Shown here one piece after another: positions 26,802-35,881 of a stretch of 58,746 bases of DNA (positions within the stretch are counted from its first letter, which is position 1; each line of letters begins with the position of its first letter). The position numbers and the translations under genes were made by a program. The DNA is taken from NCBI GenBank assembly GCA_963594655.1, contig CAVBFD010000010.1, positions 1 to 58,746 on the forward strand. The letters are read 5' to 3'. The stretch is from Colivivens sp963594655 (lineage in GTDB: Bacteria; Bacteroidota; Bacteroidia; Bacteroidales; Bacteroidaceae). The notes under the pieces were generated by a model. It saw only the letters and a list, made by a program, of their open reading frames with translations. It had not been told where the DNA came from and searched no databases.

Positions 26802-26849
26802 CCACAAAAAGCGGAGACAGGGCTGTCAGTCCAGTCTTCGCTGTTGTGG
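26802..26849 (+). promoter_or_regulatory. Intra-operon hairpin after imelysin gene
   Basis: CCACAA (26802-26807) pairs with TTGTGG (26844-26849); inside, AGCGGAGAC pairs with GTCTTCGCT (one G-U) and GGGCT pairs with AGTCC (one G-U). No T-run follows, so it is probably an RNA-stability or partial attenuation element that lowers downstream expression relative to imelysin. Confidence 0.55.
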
Positions 26850-26882
26850 TGAAAAAGAAACAACGGAAAAACGAAAGACTAT

Positions 26883-28352
26883 ATGAACAAAAACCTGCAT
26901 TATCCATTGCTTTTCGCCGTACTGGTCGCCCTCGGTTCGTGTACCGATGACGACAAGCTCGACGTGACGGACATCACCGTACCCGAAGGCTATGCGTTGT
27001 CTGCAGGAACAGCCACCGGTTTCTTCAACTCATCGGTCGCATACGACCAGGATGCCAGTTGGGTGTCGGGCGCGTACAACACCCGATTCCACTCCGGAGA
27101 CAAACTGTACGACAATGTGAAATCGTCCAACTCCAACGGACACGGAGGAGGACTCGGACCGGTCTATGCCGGTTACTCCTGCGGCAGTTGCCACCGCAAT
27201 GCCGGACGCACGGAGCCGACCTACTGGACCAACTACAAGAACAAGGCGGATGACGAGGAGGAGGTTGACGGTTCCGGACAGTACGGCTTCACCTCATCAC
27301 TCATATACATCACACGCAAGAACGGATCTTTCTTCCCCAACTACGGACGTGTCATCCACGACCAGGCCATTTATGGGGTCAAGCCTGAGGGCAAACTGAA
27401 GGTGAGCATCGACTCCACCGAGTTCTCGTTCCCCGACGGCGAGAAGTACACCCTTTGTGTCCCCAAGTTCACCATCACCGAATGGTACGCCGAGGAAATC
27501 AGTCCCGAAGACCTGTTCTGCACCGTGCGCACCCCACTCCGCCATGTGGGCATGGGACAGATGATGGCCCTTGACCGCAACGAGATAGAGGCACTCGCCA
27601 AGAAGAGCAACTATCCCGAATGGGGAATCAGCGGCAGGTGCAATTACGTGACGGAGAAAGGAGTCTATCAGTTGGGACTTTCGGGCAACAAGGCACAACA
27701 TGCCGACCTGACTGTGGAACTCGGTTTCTCCAGCGACATGGGCATGACCAACAGCCGCTACCCGGAAGAAATCTGTGAGGGACAGTCACAGATGAAGGAC
27801 GGGTCGATGATGGGACTCTCCTACCAGCAGCTCGACTGCACCACAGAGGACATGGAGGACGTGGACCTCTACATGCAGTGCCTCGCGGTACCGGCGCGCC
27901 GGGGTGTCAATGACCCCGACGTGATAGAAGGCGAGAAACTCTTCTATCAGTGCGGCTGCCACCTGTGTCATGTGACGACCCTGCACACAAGGCCACGGGG
28001 ATCGACCCTGTTGGCAGGCACGAGTCTGCCTTGGCTCGGAGGCCAGACCATACACCCCTATTCAGACTACCTGCTCCACGACATGGGTTCGGAGATAATG
28101 GGAGTGGGACTGAACGACAACTTCGTGAGCGGACTGGCACGAGGCAACGAATGGCGCACCACTCCCCTCTGGGGTATCGGCCTTCAGAAGAAAGTGAACG
28201 GACACACCTACTTCCTGCATGACGGACGCGCCCGCAACTTCACCGAAGCCATCATGTGGCACGGCGGTGAGGGCGAAGCCTCCAAGAACAAATTCAAGAA
28301 CTTAAACAAGACACAGCGTGACCAGGTAATACAGTTCCTCTGGTCGCTCTAA
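26883..28352 (+). CDS. Diheme c-type cytochrome, COG3488 (thiol oxidoreductase-like) family
   Basis: A 489-residue lipoprotein (lipobox LGSC, Cys20). It has two CxxCH heme attachment sites: CGSCH at residues 100-104 and CHLCH at 359-363. The arrangement, with YAGYSCGSCHRNAGRTEP at the front and FYQCGCHLCHV near the C-terminus, plus FLHDGRARNFTEAIMWHGGE, matches the di-heme oxidoreductase family often found beside imelysin genes. The name thiol oxidoreductase is historical; the substrate is unknown. Hemes would be attached by CcsBA, encoded at the operon end. Confidence 0.93.
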   Translation: MNKNLHYPLLFAVLVALGSCTDDDKLDVTDITVPEGYALSAGTATGFFNSSVAYDQDASWVSGAYNTRFHSGDKLYDNVKSSNSNGHGGGLGPVYAGYSCGSCHRNAGRTEPTYWTNYKNKADDEEEVDGSGQYGFTSSLIYITRKNGSFFPNYGRVIHDQAIYGVKPEGKLKVSIDSTEFSFPDGEKYTLCVPKFTITEWYAEEISPEDLFCTVRTPLRHVGMGQMMALDRNEIEALAKKSNYPEWGISGRCNYVTEKGVYQLGLSGNKAQHADLTVELGFSSDMGMTNSRYPEEICEGQSQMKDGSMMGLSYQQLDCTTEDMEDVDLYMQCLAVPARRGVNDPDVIEGEKLFYQCGCHLCHVTTLHTRPRGSTLLAGTSLPWLGGQTIHPYSDYLLHDMGSEIMGVGLNDNFVSGLARGNEWRTTPLWGIGLQKKVNGHTYFLHDGRARNFTEAIMWHGGEGEASKNKFKNLNKTQRDQVIQFLWSL

Positions 28353-28376
28353 TCACCTTCAACAACAAAAGAAACA

Positions 28377-29642
28377 ATGATACACAATAGAATATTCGCC
28401 ATCGCAATGGCATCAATGTTTTCCTCAGTGACATTCGCAGAGACAGAGACATCTGAGGCAACACCGTCTGAACCGGACAGACACCACTCATCCAAACTCG
28501 ACATGGAGAACGGAGTACTCCCCATCGCCGACGACCGCGGCTTCACACTCCAGTCCAAGGACGGCAATTTCGTGTTCAAGCCTTACCTTTACGTACAGAG
28601 TACCCTCAACTTCCACTATTACGATGACGAGGGACTGGACAAGGCGTACAACCAGGACAACATAGCCAACTCCGGTTTCGCCATACCGTACGCCATCATC
28701 GGCTTCACGGGAAAGGCGTTCGGCAAGATAGACTACAACGTGAGCATCAACGCGGCCGCATCCGGCGGCAACGTGTTGCAGCAGGCGTGGATCGACTATG
28801 CCGTCAGTCCCGCCCTGCGGTTCCGCGCCGGTAAGTTCAAGACACCTTACTCCCATGCCTACCTCACCACACTGGGTGAGACCCTCTTTCCGCAAGTGCC
28901 GACATCACTGACCGCAACCAGTATCATGCCCTACTCGCTGAACGCCGTCACACCGACCATCGGCACAGGCTTCGACCTGGGAGTCGAGATGCACGGAGTC
29001 ATCAAGAACAAGTTCGGATATGAGGTGGGCCTGTTCAACGGCACAGGGTCATCAGTGAACAGCGCGACCAAGGGATTCAGTGACGACAACCACCTTCCCT
29101 CACTGCTCTATGCAGGTAGACTCACATACATGCCTAACGGCCCGATGCCGATGACACAGGGAAACGCCAAGATGCTCAACCTCGACAAGATGCTTATCGG
29201 AGTGAGCGCGAACTACAACAACGAGGCTGAAAGCGAGAGTACCAACGATTTCCGCGCAGGACTGGAGTTCGCATGGTTGAAGAACAGATGGTATTTCGCA
29301 GCCGAGGCATATTACATGCATGTGGGATTCACAGAGCGGCAGAAGATTGACGAGACGTACAACTACTGGGGCGGATACGCACAGGCAGGTTACTTCGTGG
29401 CGCCACAGTGGCAGGTGGGTCTGCGCTACGACCTCATGGACCGCAACGGTTCGTCCAAGGACGGATTCCTGAATATGCCGGCGGCCGTGGTCAACTACTT
29501 CGTCCCGAACACCAACCTCAAACTCTCCGCCATGTACCAGTACATCGGCAGGACCGGCCACGACACCCAGTTGGACCGTGACCTCGACGACCTCGGTATC
29601 TCAACCCATACTGCATGCATCATGATGCAGTTCGCATTCTAA
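28377..29642 (+). CDS. OprO/OprP-type porin
   Basis: A 421-residue outer membrane protein, with a signal peptide cleaved near FAETE (about residue 21). The mature chain resembles the Porin_O_P family: GFTLQSKDGNFVFKPYLYVQ near the front, RAGKFKTPYSHAYLTTL in the middle, and a terminal strand ending CIMMQFAF with the C-terminal Phe of outer membrane barrels. Family members are anion or phosphate-selective trimeric porins, but specificity is not readable here. It lies 24 bp after the diheme gene and is the second barrel of the operon. Confidence 0.88.
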   Translation: MIHNRIFAIAMASMFSSVTFAETETSEATPSEPDRHHSSKLDMENGVLPIADDRGFTLQSKDGNFVFKPYLYVQSTLNFHYYDDEGLDKAYNQDNIANSGFAIPYAIIGFTGKAFGKIDYNVSINAAASGGNVLQQAWIDYAVSPALRFRAGKFKTPYSHAYLTTLGETLFPQVPTSLTATSIMPYSLNAVTPTIGTGFDLGVEMHGVIKNKFGYEVGLFNGTGSSVNSATKGFSDDNHLPSLLYAGRLTYMPNGPMPMTQGNAKMLNLDKMLIGVSANYNNEAESESTNDFRAGLEFAWLKNRWYFAAEAYYMHVGFTERQKIDETYNYWGGYAQAGYFVAPQWQVGLRYDLMDRNGSSKDGFLNMPAAVVNYFVPNTNLKLSAMYQYIGRTGHDTQLDRDLDDLGISTHTACIMMQFAF

Positions 29643-29672
29643 CAGAACAACACCATATTAGTATATACGTCA

Positions 29673-30374
29673 ATGAAACACTCCATTTTAGTTTCGCTTC
29701 TGGCCGCGCTGACGGTCATGACCGCTTGTGACGACGGCGACATCTACAACAACGTGGATGTGGACACCTCCGGACGGTCGGTCAAACTGAACGCGCAAGT
29801 CACAGGACTCAGTTCCTGGCCAGAAGAATATATGATTGCCATCGCCGGCTTTGAGGAAGGAAGCGAGTATGCCTCCATCACCAAGGAAATCAAGGCTGAT
29901 GAGAACGGTAACGTGGCGATGGAGATGAACAACATACCCGACAAGGTGACCAGTGTGCAGTTCTGTGTGCTTGACCGTCTGCGCCGCTTTGTGACGACAC
30001 TCAAGGAAGCCGACATCGAGGGTATCCGCGACACCATCCACATGGACTTGGGAACGGTGGACATCAGCATGTTCAACACCATACAGCAAGGAATCATAAA
30101 CACCACCTGCATCAATTGCCATGGAGCAAGCAACTTCAGTGCCGCTGGACTGAACCTCACTGAGGGAAAGGCCGTCGCGGACATGGTGGGAGTCAATTCC
30201 AAATGCGTGTCAGGACACAAGATAGTGGCGCCGGGCGACGCAGCCAACAGCGTCCTCCACATGGTTCTCAACGACGAGTCGGTGGAAGGCATCACGATGA
30301 ACCATTTCGGCCTCGTGTCGGAATCCAATGCCAAGACGATGATAGACAGTTGGATTAACAACGGTGCTGAATAA
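29673..30374 (+). CDS. Monoheme c-type cytochrome lipoprotein
   Basis: A 233-residue lipoprotein (lipobox MTAC, Cys19). Residues about 30-130 form a beta-rich domain with no recognised family. The C-terminal part is a small cytochrome c domain with one CINCH heme site at residues 146-150 (TTCINCHGASNF), followed by KIVAPGDAANSVLHMVL and a final DSWINNGAE helix, as in c-type cytochromes of PSCyt1-like type. The Met in ITMNHF is a candidate distal ligand. It probably accepts or donates electrons to the diheme protein encoded nearby. Confidence 0.88.
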   Translation: MKHSILVSLLAALTVMTACDDGDIYNNVDVDTSGRSVKLNAQVTGLSSWPEEYMIAIAGFEEGSEYASITKEIKADENGNVAMEMNNIPDKVTSVQFCVLDRLRRFVTTLKEADIEGIRDTIHMDLGTVDISMFNTIQQGIINTTCINCHGASNFSAAGLNLTEGKAVADMVGVNSKCVSGHKIVAPGDAANSVLHMVLNDESVEGITMNHFGLVSESNAKTMIDSWINNGAE

Positions 30375-30393
30375 GCACACAACACACATTATT

Positions 30394-31536
30394 ATGAATA
30401 CATTGAAAACTATACAATTCGAGAAGGCACACGCCGACATCTTCATGTTTAACAACGGGACAGAGGTTGTGGAATACCATGTAATGGTCCATGCGGACGA
30501 CTGCATGTCCACCTATCCCGAACAGTTGGAAGCCGTCCTCAACGCCTACGACAACCTGATGGAAGGACAGTTGAAAGAGGCGCGCTGTGTCTTCAAGCGT
30601 TATTTTCTCAGCGACTCAGCCAACCAGGAGGATGACGTGGTGGCGGCGGACATAACCGACTGCGCCAAGAGCGTCATACAGCAGGCTCCGCTCGACGTCA
30701 CCAAGGTTGCTCTGTGGGCATACCTGATGACCAATGTGCAGACCCGTGTCAACAAGAGCGGACTCTACGAGGTAGCACACGGAGGATACCGTCATCTGTG
30801 GACCGGCAGCGCACATAATCTTGCGGCCAACTCCGAGTACCAGACACGGTTGCTCTTCAATGAGTACAACATGCAACTCATAGAAGAGGGTTGCACACTC
30901 AAGGACAACTGCATACGCACTTGGTTCTTCATCAACGACACAGACCTCAACTACGGAGGTATGGTGCGCGCCCGCAACCAGTTCTTCTTCATTCAGGGAC
31001 TGACATCCAAGACCCATTTCATCTCCTCCACAGGCATCGGCGGCAGACAGGCGGACCCTAACGTGCTGTCGCAGATGGACTGCTATGCGGTGGACGGAAT
31101 CGACAAAGACCAGGTGGCGTTTCTCTATGCGCCTACCCACCTCAACCGCACCAGTGACTACGGAGTCAGTTTCGAGCGCGGGACGATGGTGGACTACCAA
31201 GACCGCCGTCAGGTGTTCATCTCGGGTACTGCCAGCATCAACAACAAAGGCGAGGTGGTCTATCCCAAAGACATACGCAAACAGACTGCCCGCATGTGGG
31301 AGAATGTGGAAGTGCTGCTGAAAGAGGCGGACTGCACCTTTGAGGATGTGGGCATGATGGTGGTGTACCTTCGTGACACAGCTGACTACGCGATAGTGAG
31401 CAGCCTCTTTGAGGAACGCTTCAAGGGCCGTCCTTATGTCATTGTCCATGCGCCGGTATGCCGTCCGGGCTGGCTCATCGAGATGGAGTGCATTGCAGTG
31501 CGCAAGATACACAACCCACAGTACAAGGCTTTTTAG
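30394..31536 (+). CDS. RidA/chorismatase-like protein
   Basis: A 380-residue protein without signal peptide, starting at the ATG at 30394, 19 bp after the cytochrome gene stop. The C-terminal 130 residues (RQVFISGTASINNKG to LIEMECIAVRK) have the YjgF/RidA fold, with the conserved Arg in APVCRPGW and Glu in IEMEC. The middle region (TWFFINDTDLNYGGMVRARNQ, then SSTGIGG) resembles the chorismatase-type (FkbO/Hyg5) pseudo-RidA half. Members of this superfamily act on imines, isochorismate or chorismate. Its place among envelope cytochrome genes is unusual and gives no clear substrate. Confidence 0.8.
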   Translation: MNTLKTIQFEKAHADIFMFNNGTEVVEYHVMVHADDCMSTYPEQLEAVLNAYDNLMEGQLKEARCVFKRYFLSDSANQEDDVVAADITDCAKSVIQQAPLDVTKVALWAYLMTNVQTRVNKSGLYEVAHGGYRHLWTGSAHNLAANSEYQTRLLFNEYNMQLIEEGCTLKDNCIRTWFFINDTDLNYGGMVRARNQFFFIQGLTSKTHFISSTGIGGRQADPNVLSQMDCYAVDGIDKDQVAFLYAPTHLNRTSDYGVSFERGTMVDYQDRRQVFISGTASINNKGEVVYPKDIRKQTARMWENVEVLLKEADCTFEDVGMMVVYLRDTADYAIVSSLFEERFKGRPYVIVHAPVCRPGWLIEMECIAVRKIHNPQYKAF

Positions 31537-31544
31537 TGTAGGAC

Positions 31545-33554
31545 ATGAGACTTTTGGACAGACTGCTCACAGTCATCTTCATTGCGGTCATTGCGGTCTT
31601 GGGCATCGCCACCTTTGTGGAGCAGGCCCAAGGATCCGCTTTCGCGTCCAGCCACATCTACGGCACATGGTGGTTCATCTCGCTGTGGGCGTTGCTGGCT
31701 GTGTTGTCGTGCATGGTGATAGGAAGACACCGGCTCTGGAAAAGAGTCCCTGTCTTCCTTTTGCATTTCTCGTTTGTGGTTATCCTCGCAGGGGCGGCGA
31801 TAACCCACTTCACCTCACACGAGGGCATGCTTCACCTGCGGGAGGGAGAACCGACGGGTAGTTTTGTGTTGAAAGACTCAGGAAAGGAGTCCGCGTTGCC
31901 TGTCAACGACATGACACTCCGGCAGTTCACCGTAATCTATTATCCGGGAACACACGCGCCTCAGGATTTCGAGAGCCATGTCACCTATCATGATGCTGAC
32001 GGCAAGATGACCGGGAGAGTCATCTCCATGAACAACATACTCACGGAACAGGGCTACCGGTTCTACCAGACATCGTTTGACCCCGACATGAAGGGAAGTA
32101 TACTCACGGTCAACTACGACCCATGGGGTACCCCCGTCACCTATTTCGGTTATCTGATCCTTGCCGTGTCCGTAGTTGCCGTCCTTCTCAGTAAAACCGG
32201 GACGTACCGCAGGATGCTCCGTTCCCCTCTGCTTGGGAAAGGCGCGATGCTGGCACTCATCCTGTTTTCCGTACAACTGCCGTCAGCACAGGCGCGCAGC
32301 ATCCCCACCATCAACAGGGAGAAAGCGGAACGGTTGGCGCGGATGCCTGTCATCTACAACGACCGTGTGGCTCCGTTGAGTACCCTCGCCCACGACTTCA
32401 CCACCAAGATATACGGCAGCGGTTCGTACAAGGGGCTGTCAGCCGAGCAGGTGCTTTACGGATGGATGAAACGTCCGGATGCGTGGAAGGACGAGCCGAT
32501 GCTGAAGATTAAGGACAAGCGGCTGCGGGAACGGTTGGGAGTGGAAGGCAAGTACGCGCGGTTCTCCGACCTGTTTGACTCCGGCGGACAGTACAAGTTG
32601 TACAGTATGGTGCGTACCGTACAGGAAGACAAGGCCGTGAGGGAACTGGACGAGAAGGTGGGCATAATACTCATGTTGACCAACGGATCGCTTGTGCAGC
32701 CGGCCACAGGTGAGGAGGTGTCGCAGACCCGGTTGGAAGCCGAGGTGTTCTACAATGAAGTGCCTCTGCCCAAGGCTCTTGCCATGGGCAACCTCTCTCT
32801 TGGTGTCCTCTCCTTCATACTTCTGTTGTTCCCGTCATTCCGCCGACGGAACACACTGATGGCAGGATGCAGATGGCTGCTCTGCCTGTCATGTCTGCTG
32901 TTGGCTGTCTCCTACGCTCTGCGCTGGTACATCAGTGGAAGAGTGCCGTTGGGCAACGGCTACGAGACCATGCTGTTCATGTCCCTCTGTATCATGATTG
33001 TGGCGTTGGTCATCAGCCGCAGGTTCACGATGTTCCTGCCGTTCGGTTTCCTGTTGTCCGGTTTCTGTCTGTTGGTGTCCTTCCTCAGCCAGATGAACCC
33101 CCAAATCACACCGTTGATGCCTGTCCTGCAGTCGCCCCTGCTGTCCATACACGTGAGTGTCATCATGATGGCGTACGCCCTGTTGGCCTTCATCACGATA
33201 TGTGGCGTGACGGCACTGATACAAAACCGCAGAAAGGACACTGTACAGGTAGAGACACTCACACTTATATCCCGTCTGATGCTCTACCCCGCCGTATTCC
33301 TGTTGGCTATAGGCATCTTCATCGGCGCCGTGTGGGCCAACGTGTCGTGGGGCAGGTACTGGAGTTGGGACCCTAAGGAAGTGTGGGCTCTCATCACACT
33401 GATGATTTATGCGGTACCGCTGCACCAATCCACATTATGGAAAGGCGGCGACAACGCGCGTTACCACCTCTATGTGGTGCTTGCCTTCCTCTCAGTGCTT
33501 ATGACCTATTTCGGTGTGAACTACTTCCTCGGAGGCATGCACTCGTACGCGTGA
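31545..33554 (+). CDS. ccsBA: Fused ResB-CcsA cytochrome c maturation protein (CcsBA)
   Basis: A 669-residue inner membrane protein fusing ResB/CcsB (residues about 1-240, N-terminal spans then a periplasmic domain) and CcsA/ResC (about 410-669). The heme-handling WGRYWSWDPKE motif is at residues 602-612, with a candidate heme ligand His627 in AVPLHQ. It exports heme and attaches it to CxxCH sites (system II). It starts 8 bp after the preceding gene and ends the operon, where its own clients (three CxxCH motifs in two lipoproteins) are encoded. Confidence 0.95.
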   Translation: MRLLDRLLTVIFIAVIAVLGIATFVEQAQGSAFASSHIYGTWWFISLWALLAVLSCMVIGRHRLWKRVPVFLLHFSFVVILAGAAITHFTSHEGMLHLREGEPTGSFVLKDSGKESALPVNDMTLRQFTVIYYPGTHAPQDFESHVTYHDADGKMTGRVISMNNILTEQGYRFYQTSFDPDMKGSILTVNYDPWGTPVTYFGYLILAVSVVAVLLSKTGTYRRMLRSPLLGKGAMLALILFSVQLPSAQARSIPTINREKAERLARMPVIYNDRVAPLSTLAHDFTTKIYGSGSYKGLSAEQVLYGWMKRPDAWKDEPMLKIKDKRLRERLGVEGKYARFSDLFDSGGQYKLYSMVRTVQEDKAVRELDEKVGIILMLTNGSLVQPATGEEVSQTRLEAEVFYNEVPLPKALAMGNLSLGVLSFILLLFPSFRRRNTLMAGCRWLLCLSCLLLAVSYALRWYISGRVPLGNGYETMLFMSLCIMIVALVISRRFTMFLPFGFLLSGFCLLVSFLSQMNPQITPLMPVLQSPLLSIHVSVIMMAYALLAFITICGVTALIQNRRKDTVQVETLTLISRLMLYPAVFLLAIGIFIGAVWANVSWGRYWSWDPKEVWALITLMIYAVPLHQSTLWKGGDNARYHLYVVLAFLSVLMTYFGVNYFLGGMHSYA

Positions 33555-33580
33555 CAACGAGTCAAGCCATTACAAGGCAC

Positions 33581-33609
33581 AAAAAAAAGGATGCCCGTAA
33601 GGACATCCC
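33581..33609 (-). terminator. Intrinsic terminator of ferredoxin gene
   Basis: GGATG (33589-33593) and CATCC (33604-33608) pair, with further inner pairing; on the minus strand the stem is followed by eight T (33581-33588). It ends the ferredoxin transcript and faces the ccsBA gene, which ends 26 bp away. Confidence 0.75.
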
Positions 33610-33646
33610 AGCAAGAATATGAACAACAGTCTGTTCTTCGCAGACT

Positions 33647-33820
33647 TTACTCGCCCGGACTGATCGCACCTGCGGGACAAGCGTCAGCGCATGTGCCGCA
33701 ATCGACACATGAGTTCGGGTCAATAACATATTTGCCGTCACCCTCAGAAATCGCCTCTGAAGGACATTCACCTGCGCAAGTTCCACACATAACGCAGTCG
33801 TCTGAAATTACATAAGCCAT
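33647..33820 (-). CDS. 2[4Fe-4S] ferredoxin
   Basis: A 57-residue protein from the ATG at 33820. It has two CxxCxxCxxxCP clusters: CVMCGTCAGECP and CVDCGTCADACP, the arrangement of clostridial-type two-cluster ferredoxins. It carries electrons in the cytoplasm at low potential, for example for pyruvate:ferredoxin oxidoreductase. The longer frame to 33916 is rejected because it adds a non-ferredoxin stretch. It has its own terminator and is divergent from proC. Confidence 0.95.
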   Translation of the reverse strand: MAYVISDDCVMCGTCAGECPSEAISEGDGKYVIDPNSCVDCGTCADACPAGAISPGE

Positions 33821-33958
33821 AGTTTGAACTATTTGATTAACATAAATATATCTACCGTGTTTGATAAACACCAGTGCAAAGGTAGAAAATAATCCATTAT
33901 TTACCGCCCTACACAATAGTTTTTTTTGGAAATATTTCGTCTTTCGTCCGATTTGGCG

Positions 33959-33966
33959 TAACTTTG
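33959..33966 (+). promoter_or_regulatory. -7 promoter element of proC
   Basis: TAACTTTG matches TAnnTTTG, 56 bp before the ATG at 34023. It supports rejecting the longer frame from 33861. Confidence 0.55.
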
Positions 33967-34022
33967 TGGCTCAAATAGGGAGCGTGACTCACGCGTTACA
34001 ACGAAACAAACAAACTACGCAT

Positions 34023-34814
34023 ATGAACATAACGATTATCGGAGCCGGCAGTATCGGCGGTGCTTTGGCACGCGGATGGAGCAAAAACGAGACAGACCTG
34101 AAGATTACCGTATCGGGAGTACACTGGGACAAACTGAACAAGATTAAGGAGGACTGCCCCGCCATCGAGACCATGGTGGACGACACACTGGCAATCAAGG
34201 ACGCCGACATCATAGTCATCGCCGTCAAGCCATGGCAGGTGGAGACCGTCATCAACGACATCAAGCCCAACCTCACATCATCACAGATTATGGTGTCGCT
34301 GGCGGCGGGAGTGACACTGGAGGACATCAAGGCCATACTCTACAAGCACCAGTGCCAGATTCCGTCGTTGTTCTACGTCATTCCGAACATCGCGGCAGAG
34401 TTCTGCGAGAGCATGACATTCATCTGTTCCGCAGACGAACAGGCACAGGAGCGTCTGGAAACCGTGGACAACCTCTTCAAGCTGGTAGGCGACACGTTCT
34501 GCTGCGATGAGAAGATGGTGGCTCCGGGTATGCTCATGGCTTCGTGCGGCATCGCCTACGTGATGCGCTTCCTGCGCGTGCAGACCGAGGCCGGTGTGGA
34601 AATGGGCTTCTACCCGAAGGACGCGCTGAAGATTGCCATCCAGACCATGAAGGGAGCGTCAGAACTCCTTCACAAGACAGGAGAGCATCCGGAACAGGCG
34701 ATAGACCGTGTGACCACACCGGGAGGATACACCATTAAAGGACTCAACGAGATGGACCATGCCGGATTCAACTCCGCTGTCATCCGTGTGTTCAAGACAG
34801 GATTCCAGAAATAA
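34023..34814 (+). CDS. proC: Pyrroline-5-carboxylate reductase
   Basis: A 263-residue enzyme from the ATG at 34023 (MNITIIGAGSIGGALARGW), giving the Rossmann NAD(P)H site GAGSIGGA directly at the N-terminus. VPNIAA-like VIPNIAAEFCESMT follows near residue 120, and the C-terminal helical part has the PGGYTIKGL segment typical of ProC. It makes proline from pyrroline-5-carboxylate in the cytoplasm. pta follows 24 bp later on the same strand; the two are not functionally linked. Confidence 0.93.
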   Translation: MNITIIGAGSIGGALARGWSKNETDLKITVSGVHWDKLNKIKEDCPAIETMVDDTLAIKDADIIVIAVKPWQVETVINDIKPNLTSSQIMVSLAAGVTLEDIKAILYKHQCQIPSLFYVIPNIAAEFCESMTFICSADEQAQERLETVDNLFKLVGDTFCCDEKMVAPGMLMASCGIAYVMRFLRVQTEAGVEMGFYPKDALKIAIQTMKGASELLHKTGEHPEQAIDRVTTPGGYTIKGLNEMDHAGFNSAVIRVFKTGFQK

Positions 34815-34838
34815 CTTTATAACAAACTACATACAACT

Positions 34839-35849
34839 ATGAGTGTCATAGATTCAATCATCGCGCGCGCCAAGTCAAACAAGCAGCGCATAGTGCTTCC
34901 CGAAAGTTTGGAGGAAAGGACTATCACTGCCGCTGACCACGCTCTTGCCGACAATCTTGCCGACATAATTCTAATAGGAAACCCAGAGGAGATAAAAGCC
35001 AAAGCGGCACAGTTGGGACTGAAGCACATCGATAAGGCTACTGTCATCGACCCGAAGACATCTGACAAGACAGAGGAATATGCGCAACTGCTTTTCCAAC
35101 TCCGCCAGAAAAAGGGCATGACCATAGAGAAAGCACGTGAACAGGTGCTTGACCCACTGTATTTCGGATGCCTGATCATCAAAAACGGTGACGCGGACGG
35201 ACAGATTTCAGGCGCGTTGTCCACCACAGGTGACACACTGCGTCCGGCCCTGCAGATTATCAAGTGCGCACCGGGCATAAGCTGTGTCAGTGGGGCTATG
35301 CTCCTCATCACCAAGGCACAGGAATATGGGGAAGACGGAATGTTGGTCGTCGGTGACGTTGCCGTGACTCCAGTGCCGGACGCCAACCAGTTGGCTCAGA
35401 TTGCCGTCTGCACAGCCCAGACCGCCAAGAGTGTGGCTGGATTTACCGACCCGAGAGTGGCAATGCTCAGTTTCTCCACCAAGGGCAGCGCCAAGCACGA
35501 GGTCGTTGACAAGGTGGTGGAGGCTACCCGATTGGCAAAAGAGTTGGATCCGGAACTCAAGATAGACGGTGAGCTGCAGGCTGACGCGGCGCTCGTACCG
35601 CATATAGCCGAAAAGAAAGCTCCGGGAAGTGACATTGCCGGACACGCCAACGTGCTGATTGTCCCCTGTCTGGAGGTGGGCAACATCGCCTATAAACTGG
35701 TGCAGCGTCTGGGCGGGGCCGATGCCATTGGCCCTATCCTGCAAGGTATCGCGCATCCGGTAAATGACCTGAGCCGAGGATGCAGCGTGGACGACATATA
35801 TAAGATGGTAGCGATTACCGCATGTCAGGCTATGGACGCTAAGCAATGA
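34839..35849 (+). CDS. pta: Phosphate acetyltransferase
   Basis: A 336-residue short-form Pta. Family motifs include RIVLPESLEERT at residues 17-28, a GDADGQISGALSTTGDTLRP stretch, and DVAVTPVPDANQLAQIA. It converts acetyl-CoA and phosphate to acetyl phosphate and CoA. ackA starts 32 bp downstream, so together they make the acetate and ATP pathway. It lacks the N-terminal regulatory domain of long Pta proteins. Confidence 0.97.
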   Translation: MSVIDSIIARAKSNKQRIVLPESLEERTITAADHALADNLADIILIGNPEEIKAKAAQLGLKHIDKATVIDPKTSDKTEEYAQLLFQLRQKKGMTIEKAREQVLDPLYFGCLIIKNGDADGQISGALSTTGDTLRPALQIIKCAPGISCVSGAMLLITKAQEYGEDGMLVVGDVAVTPVPDANQLAQIAVCTAQTAKSVAGFTDPRVAMLSFSTKGSAKHEVVDKVVEATRLAKELDPELKIDGELQADAALVPHIAEKKAPGSDIAGHANVLIVPCLEVGNIAYKLVQRLGGADAIGPILQGIAHPVNDLSRGCSVDDIYKMVAITACQAMDAKQ

Positions 35850-35881
35850 ATGTTGACGACAAACAATACCAAACGAACGAA

